Below, one piece after another: positions 23,315-34,347 of a stretch of 64,000 nt of DNA. The notes under the pieces were generated by a model. It was not told the origin of the DNA and ran no database searches. It saw only the letters and a program-made list of their open reading frames with translations. The DNA lies in assembly GCA_026008535.1 (NCBI GenBank), contig BRKX01000018.1:17740088-17804087 (forward strand), given 5' to 3'. Positions within the stretch are counted from its first letter, which is position 1. Every line of letters starts with the position of its first letter. A program made the translations under genes and the position numbers. The DNA comes from Perilla frutescens. Its lineage: Eukaryota > Streptophyta > Magnoliopsida > Lamiales > Lamiaceae.

Positions 23315-25549
23315 TTAAACAAAACATAAGCCAAGAGATTTTCTCAATATTGAGAATCTCTCATAGCTCAAGGCCTTAGTGAACATATCAGTCAATTGAT
23401 TTTCCGTACTAATATATTCTAATTTTAATATTTTCTTTTCGACTAAATCTCTAATAAAATGGTACCTCAAATGGATATGCTTGGACTTGGAATGATGAAC
23501 AGGGTTCTTGGCAAGGTTGATAGCACTTGTGTTGTCACAGAGCATCACCAAAGGATTACTTTCTAGCCCATAGTCATCTAGCATCGATTTTAACCATACC
23601 AATTGTGTTGAACAGCTACCGTCAGCTACATATTCAGATTCAGCTATGGACAACGAGATACAATTTTGCTTTTTACTATGCCACGAGATAAGGTTGTTTC
23701 CTAGATAGCAACATCCTTCACTTGTACTCCGTCTATCGTCTATCTCTCCAGCCCAATCAGCATCACTATAACCTACTAGATCTGTAGTAGTGTCTTTTGT
23801 GAACCACAATCCTAATTCACAAGTACCGGCAATGTATCGAATGATCCTCTTCACATCTTTGAGATGTTTTTCTTTAGGACAATATTGAAAACGAGCACAT
23901 GCACATACACTGTACATGACATCTGGCCGGCTGGCAGTCAGGTAGAGAAGGCTTCCGATCATAGACCTGTATAAAGTTGGGTCAACTTCTGGTCCAACTG
24001 CATCCTTCGACAGTTTTTCTGTTGTGCTCATCGGAGTTCTCATGTGTTTTGCATTTTCCAAGCCAAACTTCTTTACCAGGTTTCTGGCATACTTTGACTG
24101 AGAGACGAAAATGTCATTCTCATTTTGCTTAACTTGTAGTCCAAGGAAGTTACTTAGTTCTCCTATCATACTCATCTCGAATGAAGTAGACATTGCTTCC
24201 ACAAACTCTTTTAAAGCTTTTTCACATGTCGATCCAAATACTATATCATCGACATAAATTTGGGCGATTGTGAGTAAGTCTTTTTCTTTCTTGAGGAAAA
24301 GTGTTCTATTGGTGTGACCCCTGAAAAATCCAAACTCAAGCAAAAACTCGATTAACTGACTATACCAAGCTCTAGGAGCTTGTTTAAGTCCGTACAACGC
24401 TTTATGTAATTTATACACATGATTTGATTTGGTTGGGTCTTCAAAGCCTTTAGGTTGTTCAACATAAGCTTCCTCTTCTAGAACACCATTTAGAAAAGCA
24501 GCTTTAACATCCATTTGATGAAGAGTTATATTAAGATAACAAGCAATAGCAAGTAACAACCTAATGGAATCAATTCTAGCAACGGGGGCAAATGTCTCAT
24601 CATAATCAATTCCCTCTACTTGAGTGTATCCTTGTGCAACTAAGCGGGCTTTGTTCCTAATGATATTTTCAAACTCATCAGTTTTATTCTTAAAAATCCA
24701 CTTAGTTCCTATCACATTTATTCCCAAAGGTCTAGGCACAAGAGTCCAAACTTTGTTTCTAATGAACTTAAGAAGTTCAGTTTGCATAGCACTTATCCAG
24801 AACTCATCTTTTAAGGCTTCAGATACATTTTTGGGTTCGAGTGTGGACAAGAAGACAACTACACCAACTTTGTTAATCACACAAGATAAACATACCATTC
24901 TTACCATTTTTTTGTAGTTGACTGGAGTTTTGCCTCTTGTTCTGATCCCTTCACGAACATCTTCGATGACTAGATCAATTGGATGATCTTTTCTAATCTT
25001 GCTTGGCGGATCTCTCCTAATATCTTCCTGAACTTCTTTAGGAACTTCTGCTTCATTGGATCTAGTTTCTTCTGCAGATGCATCCTCGGTGGTCTCTGAA
25101 GTTGGCACGACTTCAATGTCAACACTTTCTTCTTCCGCAATGGTCTTCTCCGTTCTTCCCTGTATTTCAATCATACCGTCAGTATGTTCTTCAGGAGTAT
25201 AAAGACTTGCAAGATCATCAAAACGCACATTAACACTCTCCATGACAGTTTTGGTTCTGAGGTTATAAACACGATATGCATGACTGTTGAGAGAGTATCC
25301 TAAGAAAACACCTTTGTCACTTTTAGAATCAAATTTGAACAGATAATCCCTATCATTCAAAATATAGCATACACAACCAAAAACATGAAGATATTTTAGG
25401 TTAGGTTTATTGCCATTGAGAATTTCATAGGATGTCATGGTGGTTCCAGTTCTCAAATTGACACGATTACTCACATGGCATGCAGTGTTCAAGGCTTCAG
25501 CCCAAAAACGTTTAGATAACTTCTTAGAGTGCAGCATGACCGTAGCCAT
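23315..25549 (-). CDS. Copia reverse transcriptase / RNase H, intact 744-codon frame
   Basis: This is the C-terminal part of the Copia polyprotein. It opens with the end of integrase (SKRFWAEALNTACHVSNR and the CVCYILNDRD region). A variable acidic linker follows. The reverse transcriptase contains VEGIDYDETFAPVARIDSI, HQMDVKAAFLNG and the catalytic YVDD box (YVDDIVFG), then SKYARNLVKKFG. RNase H comes last, with YSDADWAG, the DDRRSTSEG motif, SIAESEYVA and HLRYHFIRD. The frame is open throughout, but upstream frameshifts cut it off from gag and protease, so its Met start is only the first in the open frame. It is a transposon gene, not a host gene. Loss of the upstream frame makes translation from this copy unlikely. 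Confidence 0.9.
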   Translation of the reverse strand: MATVMLHSKKLSKRFWAEALNTACHVSNRVNLRTGTTMTSYEILNGNKPNLKYLHVFGCVCYILNDRDYLFKFDSKSDKGVFLGYSLNSHAYRVYNLRTKTVMESVNVRFDDLASLYTPEEHTDGMIEIQGRTEKTIAEEESVDIEVVPTSETTEDASAEETRSNEAEVPKEVQEDIRRDPPSKIRKDHPIDLVIEDVREGIRTRGKTPVNYKKMVRMVCLSCVINKVGVVVFLSTLEPKNVSEALKDEFWISAMQTELLKFIRNKVWTLVPRPLGINVIGTKWIFKNKTDEFENIIRNKARLVAQGYTQVEGIDYDETFAPVARIDSIRLLLAIACYLNITLHQMDVKAAFLNGVLEEEAYVEQPKGFEDPTKSNHVYKLHKALYGLKQAPRAWYSQLIEFLLEFGFFRGHTNRTLFLKKEKDLLTIAQIYVDDIVFGSTCEKALKEFVEAMSTSFEMSMIGELSNFLGLQVKQNENDIFVSQSKYARNLVKKFGLENAKHMRTPMSTTEKLSKDAVGPEVDPTLYRSMIGSLLYLTASRPDVMYSVCACARFQYCPKEKHLKDVKRIIRYIAGTCELGLWFTKDTTTDLVGYSDADWAGEIDDRRSTSEGCCYLGNNLISWHSKKQNCISLSIAESEYVADGSCSTQLVWLKSMLDDYGLESNPLVMLCDNTSAINLAKNPVHHSKSKHIHLRYHFIRDLVEKKILKLEYISTENQLTDMFTKALSYERFSILRKSLGLCFV

Positions 25550-26341
25550 TTATTGCAAGGTTTTATTTTTCCTTTCAGCCACACCATTTGTTGGGGTGTT
25601 TTAGGAGCAGAATACTCATGATGGATACCTTCTTTCATGCAAAAGTTTAGGAGCTGAATATTTTCAAACTCCCTTCCATGATCAGACCTCACTCTTTTAA
25701 CACGGGAATGGTAAAAATTTCTGATCTTAGCATATAACTCAATGAAAACATTATAGGTTTCACCTTTATCACTTAGAAATTTTAACCATGCGTACCTGGA
25801 GAGGTCATCGACTATCACAAAAGAGTATCTTTTACATCCAAGACTTTCTACCTCGGCTGGCCCCATTAGATCCATGTGCAGCAATTCAAAACATCTTTGA
25901 GTGGCAAAGGGTCTCTCTGAAGTTGTCACAACTGGATGTGAAGCTTTCACCTGTTTTCCTTTCTGACAGTCCCCACATAGACTTGGGTTAGAGATGTTCA
26001 GCTTTGGCACTCCTAGAACAGCATTGAGTCTTTGAAGATTCTCTATGTTGCGAAAGTTGGTATACCCCAATTTTTAGTGCCATAGTTGTACGTCATTCAC
26101 CTGTGCACTTAAACAACTCTTCCTTTTAGTTTCATAAATGTTGTTTGAAGATCTTATCCCTGAGATAACATGCTTGTCGTCGTTATCAATAACAGTGCAA
26201 CTTTGCTTATCAAAGATGACAGTGTAGTCGTCTTCACAAAGTTGACTGATGCTAATAAGATTTGTTGTGAGTCCTTGTACATGTGACACATTGGCGAGCT
26301 TTGGAAGATCTGGGATATTTAAGATTCCATGACCTACAATC
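25489..26341 (-). pseudogene. Copia integrase, broken
   Basis: The GAG-pre-integrase zinc-binding part is disrupted. The sequence reads LWH, then a stop near 26073, then KLGYTNF, so a nonsense codon lies in the HHCC finger and a Tyr stands where His is usual. The two Cys remain (SLCGDCQKGK). The core follows with HMDLMGP (first Asp) and RSDHGREFE (second Asp). A frameshift near 25590, in the segment after SAPKTPQQ, separates these from the glutamate of the DDE triad and from the following polymerase frame. It would be inactive as it stands. Confidence 0.85.
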
Positions 26342-27112
26342 TTACCATTTGTTCCTCCTCCGAAAGTAACTTCGCTGCCATTGATCTTCTGGTAGTTGGA
26401 CAGGTGCCCGGGACCCAGTCATATGACGAGAGCAACCACTATCAAAATACCAAGTTGCTGTATCATCAGCTACAGATGTAGTGAAGACAACTTTGCAGGT
26501 GTCTTTAAGAACAGCTTTTGGTTTCCACACCATATTCCTTGTTTTGCCACTTTTGACTGTGAGAACAGATTTTGTGGCTTGCGTCCTCAGATAGATCACT
26601 TTCTTGTATTCCCACAAAAACTTATGGAAAAAAGGCCTTATGTGTCCTGGAATGAAGCAATAATGGCAGACGAATCTCTGGCGTTTCTTACCCATTGATT
26701 TTGTAGGGTGAGTTTCTTGAGCTTTAACAAAAGATTTTCCATGAGTGGACATGATTTGTGGAAAAACAGTCTTTACTGTTTTATCAAATCCTAAACCATG
26801 AGATGTTACCTGAGTTTGAGCTAGAACTTTGTCAAGTTTGGAGGTACCAGTGTTTAGTTTTCTGAAAGTTTCATTTGCAAGATTGAGTTGAACTTTCATC
26901 TTATCAATCTCTGCATCTTTCTTGGTCAGCATTACCTCCAATTTTGCAAGTGATGTTTTCTGGTTGGTAGTTCCCTCATTGAGTGACTCTACAACTTTGC
27001 ACTGTCTAATCCACTTTGCATACAATTCCTTGTAGAGCCCTTGCAACTTTATCAACATCTCCAGTGTCTCTTCCTCAGTAACTTCTTCTTCCTCATCTGC
27101 AGCAGCTATCAC
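26342..27112 (-). pseudogene. Copia gag C-terminal / protease region
   Basis: A 256-codon frame covers a coiled-coil-like Lys/Glu-rich stretch, a second putative zinc knuckle and the aspartic protease start (TWYFDSGCSRHMTG). The protease active site normally reads D-S-G, and it is kept. The knuckle reads CHYC…GHIRPFFHKF, where the last metal-binding Cys appears to be replaced by Phe. The frame continues out of phase into gag upstream and into integrase downstream. Confidence 0.75.
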
Positions 27113-27133
27113 AGTGTTGAAACAGAAGAGGGT

Positions 27134-28300
27134 TTAATAGTAAGAATCATCATACTTGTCCGAAGTTATCTCAACTTCGGTGAGGTTTGGATTATTTACT
27201 TCAGGGAACACTGCAATCAGTGATGTATGTTCGTTTGTTGATTCATCCGGAATTTCTTCCACAAATATTCCAGAGGTGTCCAGCTCACTGTCGCTTAGAG
27301 ATAAGAAAGTGACGGGTTTACCAAGTTTTCTAAATGTGTTGGCACATTCATTTGCAAAGTACCCAAAGCCCTTGCACTCATAGCATTGAACACTGGAAAA
27401 ATCTTTTACTTCCTTTGGTCTAAAGTGCTCAGATGCGGCGCGCTTCATGATCCTTGGTTCCTTTCCTAGTGTGTTCATTTTCTCATAGATAACCAAAGGT
27501 CCGGAAAAGTCTTGTCGAGGCTTGCGTTGTTCAACACCTCCCTTTATTTGTTTTCATTTGTTTGCCCGGATGAGAGTGTTCAGTCTTTTGGTGAGGAGAG
27601 CATAATCAGGATTTCTCTCACTGATTTCTTCGAGATCATCTTCCTCATCTAAATCATAGGTTGTGGTTGACTTCGAGGATGACCCGACTGTTAGGGCAAT
27701 TCCCTTTTTCTTTGATCCGTCTTTCTCATTTAATTCCATTTCATAGGTCTTTAAATCGTTCATCAGCTTTGTGAAGTCCAAACATCCAGTGGTTGATGCC
27801 GTGTCGTTGGCAACTACCTTCATATCAAACCAAGGTGTTAGAGTTCTCAAGGATTTAGAAACTAACCTCTTGTTGGTGATCGGATCGCCAAGATCAGTGC
27901 ATTCGTTAGCGATCTCAAGTAGCTTATTGCAGTATTCTCCTACAGTCTCATCTTCCTCCATCTTCATGTTTTCAAACTTTGTGGTGAGGATATGATGTCT
28001 GGATTCTTTAATGCTGACATCTCCTTCACAATGTTGCTGAAGAATATCCAACGCCTCTTTAGCTGGCTCGCAATTTCTGATAAGTTTGAACATATGAATA
28101 TCAAGGGAAGATTGAATAGCATTGAGCGCTTTGTCGTTGAACGTAGCTTCATCAATTTGTGCTCTGGTCCACTCTTCTGGAGGTGTGCGGATTGTATCTC
28201 CTTCTGGATCTACGGTTTTAGGATGTGTCCAAGTTTTTTAACAACATTCCATTCTCTAGCATCAATTGATTTGTTGAACAACGGGTTCGTGCAATCCATT
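27134..28300 (-). pseudogene. Copia gag, broken
   Basis: The reading starts at about 28300 in sense (MDCTNPLFNKSIDAREWN…) just after the primer-binding site. It includes the conserved EAKEALDILQ-like and NRLVSKSLRTL-type gag patches, here seen as AKEALDILQQHCEG and TNKRLVSKSLRTL. A CCHC zinc knuckle follows in a different frame: CYECKGFGYFANEC, with Tyr in place of the usual His. Stops at about 28200 and 27551 and a frame change split the gene into at least three pieces. Gag would form the virus-like particle. Confidence 0.8.
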
Positions 28301-28343
28301 GTAGTCACGAAAACAGGATCAACACTTAGTGTGTCAAGTGTTT

Positions 28344-28356
28344 GCTCTTGATACCA
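28344..28356 (-). promoter_or_regulatory. Primer-binding site (tRNA-Met type)
   Basis: On the minus strand TGGTATCAAGAGC starts two bases inside the 5' LTR edge (28359). It matches the usual plant initiator-tRNA-Met primer site TGGTATCAGAGC apart from one inserted A. Confidence 0.85.
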
Positions 28357-28358
28357 AA

Positions 28359-28933
28359 TGAAAAAACTGAATAGTCAGTGCACACAGAGTTGTGAGCAAA
28401 GTTGTATCTGAAGATCAGACAACTTTGCATGCGATTGCAGCGGAAAATTAGTAACAGACAATGGATTAAAACTTCACAAGATTATTAATTAATAATCTCG
28501 TGAAGTGCCTCAGGGCAAAATATTCACTGTATGATAAGGTGAATTACAAAAACACTTCGAGTAAAAGATTACGAAAACTAAAGACAATTTATCACTCCCT
28601 TCACAGAAGGTTGTGACTAAAGTTGTCTTAACTATATTGCTCGAAGAAAACTATAATCAGAATCTAATACAAATCTTATCTATCAAACTATATCCGAGAA
28701 CTATATCTATACTCTACGGATTTGATCCCTATCTATATATATTAAGGCAAAATCGTGTGATAGACAACAGTTCTGGTGTAAAGCGTTGTCTATTACACAT
28801 TTTGTCTTAGACAACAGTTTTTGAATAATAGACAACAGTTCTGGTGTAAATCGTTGTGTATTACACATTTTGCCTTAGACAACAGTTTCTTATTAATAGA
28901 CAACAGTATTAACATTTATTGTTGTAAATTTTC

Positions 28934-28976
<43 letters not shown>

Positions 28977-29165
28977 TTCCACAACAATTTAGGTTACAAC
29001 CTTTGTATTTTAATAAATTTTTACAATTTTATTTATTATTATTTTTATTTGGAAATTTGAGATTTGTAGAATTTTAAATTTTATTTTTTTATGCATAGAT
29101 GGATGATTTGTAATACTTTACATTAATATTTATCACCTAAAAAATAGCTTTCATTTATATTGCAC

Positions 29166-29201
<36 letters not shown>

Positions 29202-29824
29202 TTGTTATTTTTTCTATTTCGATTTCATCATTTAAAATAATTAAATAATTAAATTTTTTATACATGTCATATATTCAAAGAAACCAAATGTTCTATAATC
29301 GTGGACAATTATACATTGTTATTTATAAAATCGTTACGTTGGAAATATTTCAATTAGATCTTTCTATCATGGATTTCCATTTAGTTTCTAAAATTTAATT
29401 TTCTTTTTGTTTGTTATAACTATACAAAATTGATTTTCTTGTCTAATTAATTAACAAATGTACATATCATTTTATTAATTTTTAAAATTAAACACACCAT
29501 ATAAAAATAAAAACTAATCATAATAATAAATCTAAAAAAATAATAATTATTTGTGCATCGCACAGGAGAAATACTAGTTTATACTAAATCGGAATCTTGG
29601 GCTTTACTCCAAATAACCACACGATCTCTACATGATATCGCTTCCTTGATTTTCGGTCCACTTCCTCCAAATAAGTAACAACTCAATCTTGATTTATTTC
29701 CACCTTCAATTAGTCAATTCACATGTGTTCCTAAACTGTCTCAACCACTTTTACTCCATGCACAATCAACAACAAAGAAAGACAAAACTATATCTATAAA
29801 ATCTCAAAACACACGACTTCAACA
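28359..29824 (-). repeat. Copia 5' LTR (minus-strand sense), interrupted by Helitron
   Basis: It is homologous to 19833-20450. Without the 846-bp Helitron at 28732-29577 its length would be 620 bp. It ends CACGACTTCAACA, followed by the target duplication CTCTC. The promoter for the element would lie here and is split by the insertion. Confidence 0.95.
28732..29577 (+). mobile_element. Non-autonomous Helitron with exact boundaries
   Basis: Comparing the two LTRs gives the empty site 'cccta|tttatactaaatc'. The insert starts TCTATATATATTAAGG and ends …GCACAGGAGAAATACTAG, followed by T. So it sits between A and T, begins with TC, ends with CTAG (a CTRR end), has no target duplication, and has a TGTGC-ATC-GCACA hairpin 11 bases before the end. 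All of these are Helitron criteria. It is 846 bp with no Rep/helicase. Inside, a unit of about 70 bp ('gacaacagttctggtgtaaa…cgttgt') is repeated, and (ATT)n and (AAT)n tracts are present. Confidence 0.95.
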
Positions 29825-29829
29825 CTCTC

Positions 29830-30672
29830 TAATTTGTTTTTTTTACGAAAGTGAATGATACATTATCTTCTTGTTTTTGGCTCATCATGAATTAATGAAT
29901 GTTTAAATGTATTATAAGATAAGGATATATAATCAGTATATAATTTGAACATTTTTTCCATTCAATTAATATACATAAATGATCTTATATATACATAAGT
30001 CACAACTTTTAACAATTTGAAACTCTAAGATGTTCTGAAGAAAAAAAAAAAAAAAAGAAAAATTCTAGTAAATTGAAAAACTATGAACATCTGAACAAAG
30101 TTGGCTGCTATAAAAAAATTATGGGCCTCCATGATTATTCAGAAGAATGAATCATTCATCAAAAGCGGGGATTGCGTCTTTTATTTTATTTTTTGTTCTT
30201 GAAAAGTGAGAGCTATGAAAGTTATGAATTTTTATCAACTTTTAAATTGGAGTTACAGGGACAAAATAGTACATTCAAGTAATATTTTAATTATTTTTAA
30301 ATATAGAGGATGTGGAGAGTAATATGAAGGCTATGCATGTATAGAATTACCCATAATAATATTGTTGACAGAAAAATAAGGATCACTTAAGATCTAATAA
30401 ATTTTAAAAACTTTAAGGGCCGTTCGTTGACATAGAATCTGGCGCGTGAAGATAGTCTGACTCCTCATTTTTTAATTCATCTATTTAGTTCAATTTTAAT
30501 AGACTTTTAGAAAATAATTAAATTCCTCACAATAAGTAAAATTGTGTAATTTTTCTGGATTCTGATTGTCTATTTTAGGTAGGTATTCTGATTATTTGAC
30601 TCTAGGAATCTTGTGTATATCAATTTCATTTTTTGATTTCCGCATCAATTATATTTTATTTTATATATATTA
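29830..30672. other. Intergenic, no gene seen
   Basis: AT-rich sequence right of the Copia element. No coding or structural signal was seen. Confidence 0.5.
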
Positions 30673-30975
30673 CTCCCTCTGTTTCGAAATGTTTGTTGTT
30701 TTAGGTTTTTTTATCTAGACATAATAATTAATTTTGTGGACAAATATACTCATCCCTCATATATGCCATAAAATCTAATTCATCTATATTTTCCTAAAAA
30801 AAGTAACAATATTTTCTCTCTCCATATATTTTTCTCTCCCCATTTTGTTAGAATCAAGAAATCTTGTAGGATTTGAGAGGGTTAAAATTGAGAGACGGGA
30901 TGTCGAATTAGAAAAAAACAACAAACATTTTGAAAAAAAAAATCTAAAATAACAAACATTTCGAAACGCAGGGAA
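30673..30975. mobile_element. Stowaway MITE, older copy
   Basis: The left TIR is CTCCCTCTGTTTCGAAATGT followed by ttgttgtttta. The right end reads inward as TTCCCTGCGTTTCGAAATGT followed by ttgttatttta. TA flanks both ends (30671-30672, 30976-30977). It is 303 bp long. The mismatches between its two ends mark it as older than the copy at 13526. Confidence 0.85.
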
Positions 30976-31875
30976 TATTAAATTTGGGATTCATAATTTT
31001 TTTATTTTTTCAAAAAAAATAATTTTGATTTTTTTTATTTTCATTATTTTTTTTATGGATTATTATTAAATTGGGATTGACAATTTCAACTTGAAAAATG
31101 AAAAATAAAAAAAAATTGAAATATTTGAAAAATATATATAATTTTTATCGATGAGATTCCAACTAAAATTTAATTATTATGTCAACTATTTTTTAGAATT
31201 GATTGTAGGGAAATGACGAACTCAAGACTCTGATCAACTCGATCGTAGAATCAACAATAAAATTTTGGTATTAACCTACAATAATAAAATAATCATCTTG
31301 ATTATTTATTATTTTGGTAGTCATATAATTTATTTTTATTTAAATTTAAATAGCATGTTGTCTTCAAATTAATTCAACAATATATATATATATATATAAT
31401 TATTTTTGTATGTAGAATTATAAACTATAATGTTCATATCTTAAAAATTATGGGTGATAAGAAATATTTTAGGTATCTCATTTCTACTTATTTAATTTGA
31501 ATCAAATACTAAAATAAAAATTCTGAGAATTTCTTTGTGACATTCCAATCATAGAATAAAAAATTTCTTAGTATTCATTTTTCTCAAAATCACATTTCTA
31601 AAAATTATATTTCCCAACAATTTGACTTTCCTGCCAACCAAATGAGTCATAAAGTCCAATTCAATCAAATAAGAAAAGTTCCTAAAAAAATTCAAATAAG
31701 AAAATGTGGAAATAGATAAAAGTAGACAAAAGTAAATAGTAATTAAAAATAGGTAGTTTGGTGGGCAATTTGTACTATAACACACTTGGTCCCCACACCC
31801 AATCATTGGCTCAGTGTACTTTTGTCAGTGTATTATCAATATACAACCTCAACCCCGAAACCCTAAAATTCCCCT
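30976..31875. other. Intergenic, no gene seen
   Basis: AT-rich. The stretch 'taggtagtttggtgggcaat' near 31750 is loosely similar to the inverse of sequence near 33155-33180, so an old TIR element could enclose the array at 31876-32575, but the match is weak. Confidence 0.45.
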
Positions 31876-32575
31876 ATATATTTGTCACAATTAATTAAAA
31901 TAAGCCACGATTAATTAAAATAAGTCACAATTAATTTTCAAGCAGCCACGATTAATTGAAATGAAGGTCTCGATTAACTTTGATTAATCATGGCCACGAT
32001 TAAATGAGATGAAGGCCTCGATTAACTTTGATTAATCGTGGCCACGATTAAAATGAGATGAAGGCCTCAATTAACTTTGATTAATCGTGGCCACGATTAA
32101 ATGAAATGAAGGTCTCGGTTAACTTTAATTAATCGTGGCTCATTTTAATGAAACAAAGCCTCGATTAATATAAAATGAACCTCGATTAATTCTAAGTTAT
32201 CCTCGATTAAGCCTCGATTAATTTAAACAAAGTCACGATTAATTTTACAAAGAGCCACGATTATTTCTAAACAATCCTCGATTAATATACAATAAACCTC
32301 GATTAAGTTTAAACATTGTTACGATTAATTTCATAAGTCACGATTAATTTTAAACATTGCCTCGATAAAGTTAAAAAAAATCACGATTAATTTTATAAAG
32401 AGCCACAATTATTTTTAAACAAGACTCGGTTAATATATTGAGCCACGATTAATATAAAATGAGTCTCGATTAATTTATTGAGCCACGATTAAGATCCTCG
32501 ATTAATATCTAAACAAACCCTCAATTAATATCTAAACAAACCATCGATTAATTTAAACATAAATCGATTAATTTA
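31876..32575. repeat. Degenerate array of CGATTAAT words
   Basis: Over about 700 bp the words 'cacgattaat', 'ctcgattaat' and their inverse 'attaatcgtgg' recur some forty times at irregular spacing of 12-25 bases. A higher-order unit of about 65 bp ('gccacgattaaatgagatga', then 'aggcctcgattaactttgatt') is repeated four times at 31950-32140. There is no ORF. Confidence 0.85.
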
Positions 32576-32744
32576 TAATACAAAACCAACCATAGCTAAA
32601 ATTAGCAAAAACAACCATTGCAATTTCAGATCGGTAGCCTACATATAAGCTATCTATGAATTTAAAAAAAAAAAAAAAAAGAAACAGGTCAGAAACATAT
32701 TTGAGAAGATGAAGCCTCTGCCGTTCGTTGCTCCATCGTCGGAG

Positions 32745-32832
32745 AGAGAGAGGGAGAGAGAGAAACGGCCACCTATGGAACGCCAACATTGAGAGAGATG
32801 GAACGGCCACCCCTTTTCCGGCAAGAGAGTGA

Positions 32833-32874
<42 letters not shown>

Positions 32875-32960
32875 AGATTATTTATTTATTTATTTAAGGA
32901 TGAAGTCGGCGAGAGTGATGAGAGAGAGAGAGAGTTGCAGTCGGTTTTTTTTTTTTTTTT
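32745..32960. repeat. (GA)n and poly-T low-complexity block
   Basis: A (GA)n tract at about 32834-32873 is flanked by shorter GA stretches and by a T run at 32946-32964. Short frames overlapping it encode Glu/Arg repeats and are artefacts. Confidence 0.85.
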
Positions 32961-33040
32961 TTTTTGCTTCTGCAATGGAATCGGCGAGTGAAGAGGGAGA
33001 GGAAGAAGAAGTGGTCGTTGGAGAAATAAATTCTATTTAA

Positions 33041-34347
33041 ACCCTAACTCATTAATATTCCAAAAATGGCAGTTACAAATCATTTTTGGTCAGAATTAAA
33101 GTACAAAATTCAGATTATGTGGACCCCATACAATGGAAATTATGTAAACAAAGTACAAAATTACCCAAATAACTACTATGTTTTAAAACTTGCCTAGTTA
33201 TCCAATTTCACTATATTTTGCCCAAATAAATTTTTCTCCCAAAGAAAATACTTATCAAAACAGGTACAAAGATGATGATTTGCTATTTATTAGGTAATGG
33301 CGTCTTGATTTATGATGATGGAACTTGAATATAGGTTAAAAAATAGTCCTATGCTACTCAAGTATCTCACCAATTACGCAAAGAAATTTCTTACAACCAA
33401 GTAATTATATGAGACCAAATTAATTAAATAAACAAATAAAGGTTGTGCTTCATTACGTGTACATGCATATTGTTAGTTAGGACAACGAACACGAGAAATG
33501 TCTGTTCGACCTACTCTGCCTCTTCTCTACTCTCATATAACAATAAAAGGAAATTATTTTGTGGTGTATGTATAGAATAGAAGGGATACTATAAATGAGA
33601 TATCCATATTTTTTTACAGTCAACATATATTCTCATAATAATTTTTTGAGCAACATTAAATTCTCATTACTATTGACGCTTTGTTAGAGATTTTTGAATT
33701 TCCAATAGTCAAATACCACCCCTTTTTTGTTGAAGGGGCCTCAAACTCAGGGCCATGGAAATTAGAAAAGAAGCCTACACTTCCCTCTAACAAGGTATTT
33801 TAAAAGAACTTGATGAATCTTGATTGACCGAATAAAGTAAGGAAAATTATATTGTTTCTTCATACTTTTTATTTATTTATTACTTTTATGCACTTATTTA
33901 CCTGTCCAATATTAGAATTTTTGTTAGGTTTTTTTAATTACTTGATACTCTGTTTCACCCTCGACAGAAAAATGATTAGTATTTGTTTTTGGTTTGATAT
34001 GTGCAGATTGGATTTTTGACGTATGACTCTGCTTGTTTTGTGAGTTTTGATGGTGAAAACAGAGTTGATATTCTAGTTTTAGTTTGAACGGTTAAGGGTT
34101 GATAGAGGTGGTTGGATTTTGGTGATGAGCAATGATAAAAATTTTAAGAAGATGCTAATTGCAATTATTTTCAAATCCTATATTTTAGGGTTGTGCATGT
34201 GAGATTATGAGTTCCCAGAAGTTGAAACCTTTGAATAATGTGAATAATTCACTTAACATCCTTGAAAGAATAGAATCAAGAATTATGTGGCCCTAACTAG
34301 GCAAATTTTTTGTTGATGTTTGTGTTAAACAATTTGGATTTGTGAAG
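33041..34347. other. Upstream region of the GT47 gene
   Basis: No separate gene is visible. The last few hundred bases probably hold the promoter and 5'UTR of the glycosyltransferase gene. No clear TATA box could be chosen. Confidence 0.4.

Larger units (their letters stand above)
19833..29824 (-). mobile_element. Ty1/Copia retrotransposon, Sirevirus-type, decayed
   Basis: A complete element on the minus strand. It has two LTRs (19833-20450 and 28359-29824), each TG…CA as written on the plus strand, and a 5-bp target duplication CTCTC on both sides (19828-19832, 29825-29829). A tRNA-Met-type primer-binding site and polypurine tracts are in place. The order gag, protease, integrase, reverse transcriptase, RNase H is diagnostic of Copia. 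An additional ORF lies between RNase H and the 3' LTR. The extra ORF and several polypurine tracts point to the Sirevirus (SIRE/Maximus) lineage. Stops and frameshifts break gag, integrase and the extra ORF, so it is not autonomous. By eye the LTRs differ at roughly 18 of 618 sites, suggesting a fairly recent insertion. The element measures 9992 bp, including an 846-bp Helitron. Confidence 0.95.

Noticed and set aside
32789..33040. Glu/Arg-rich frame
   Set aside because: Translation of the (GA)n microsatellite.
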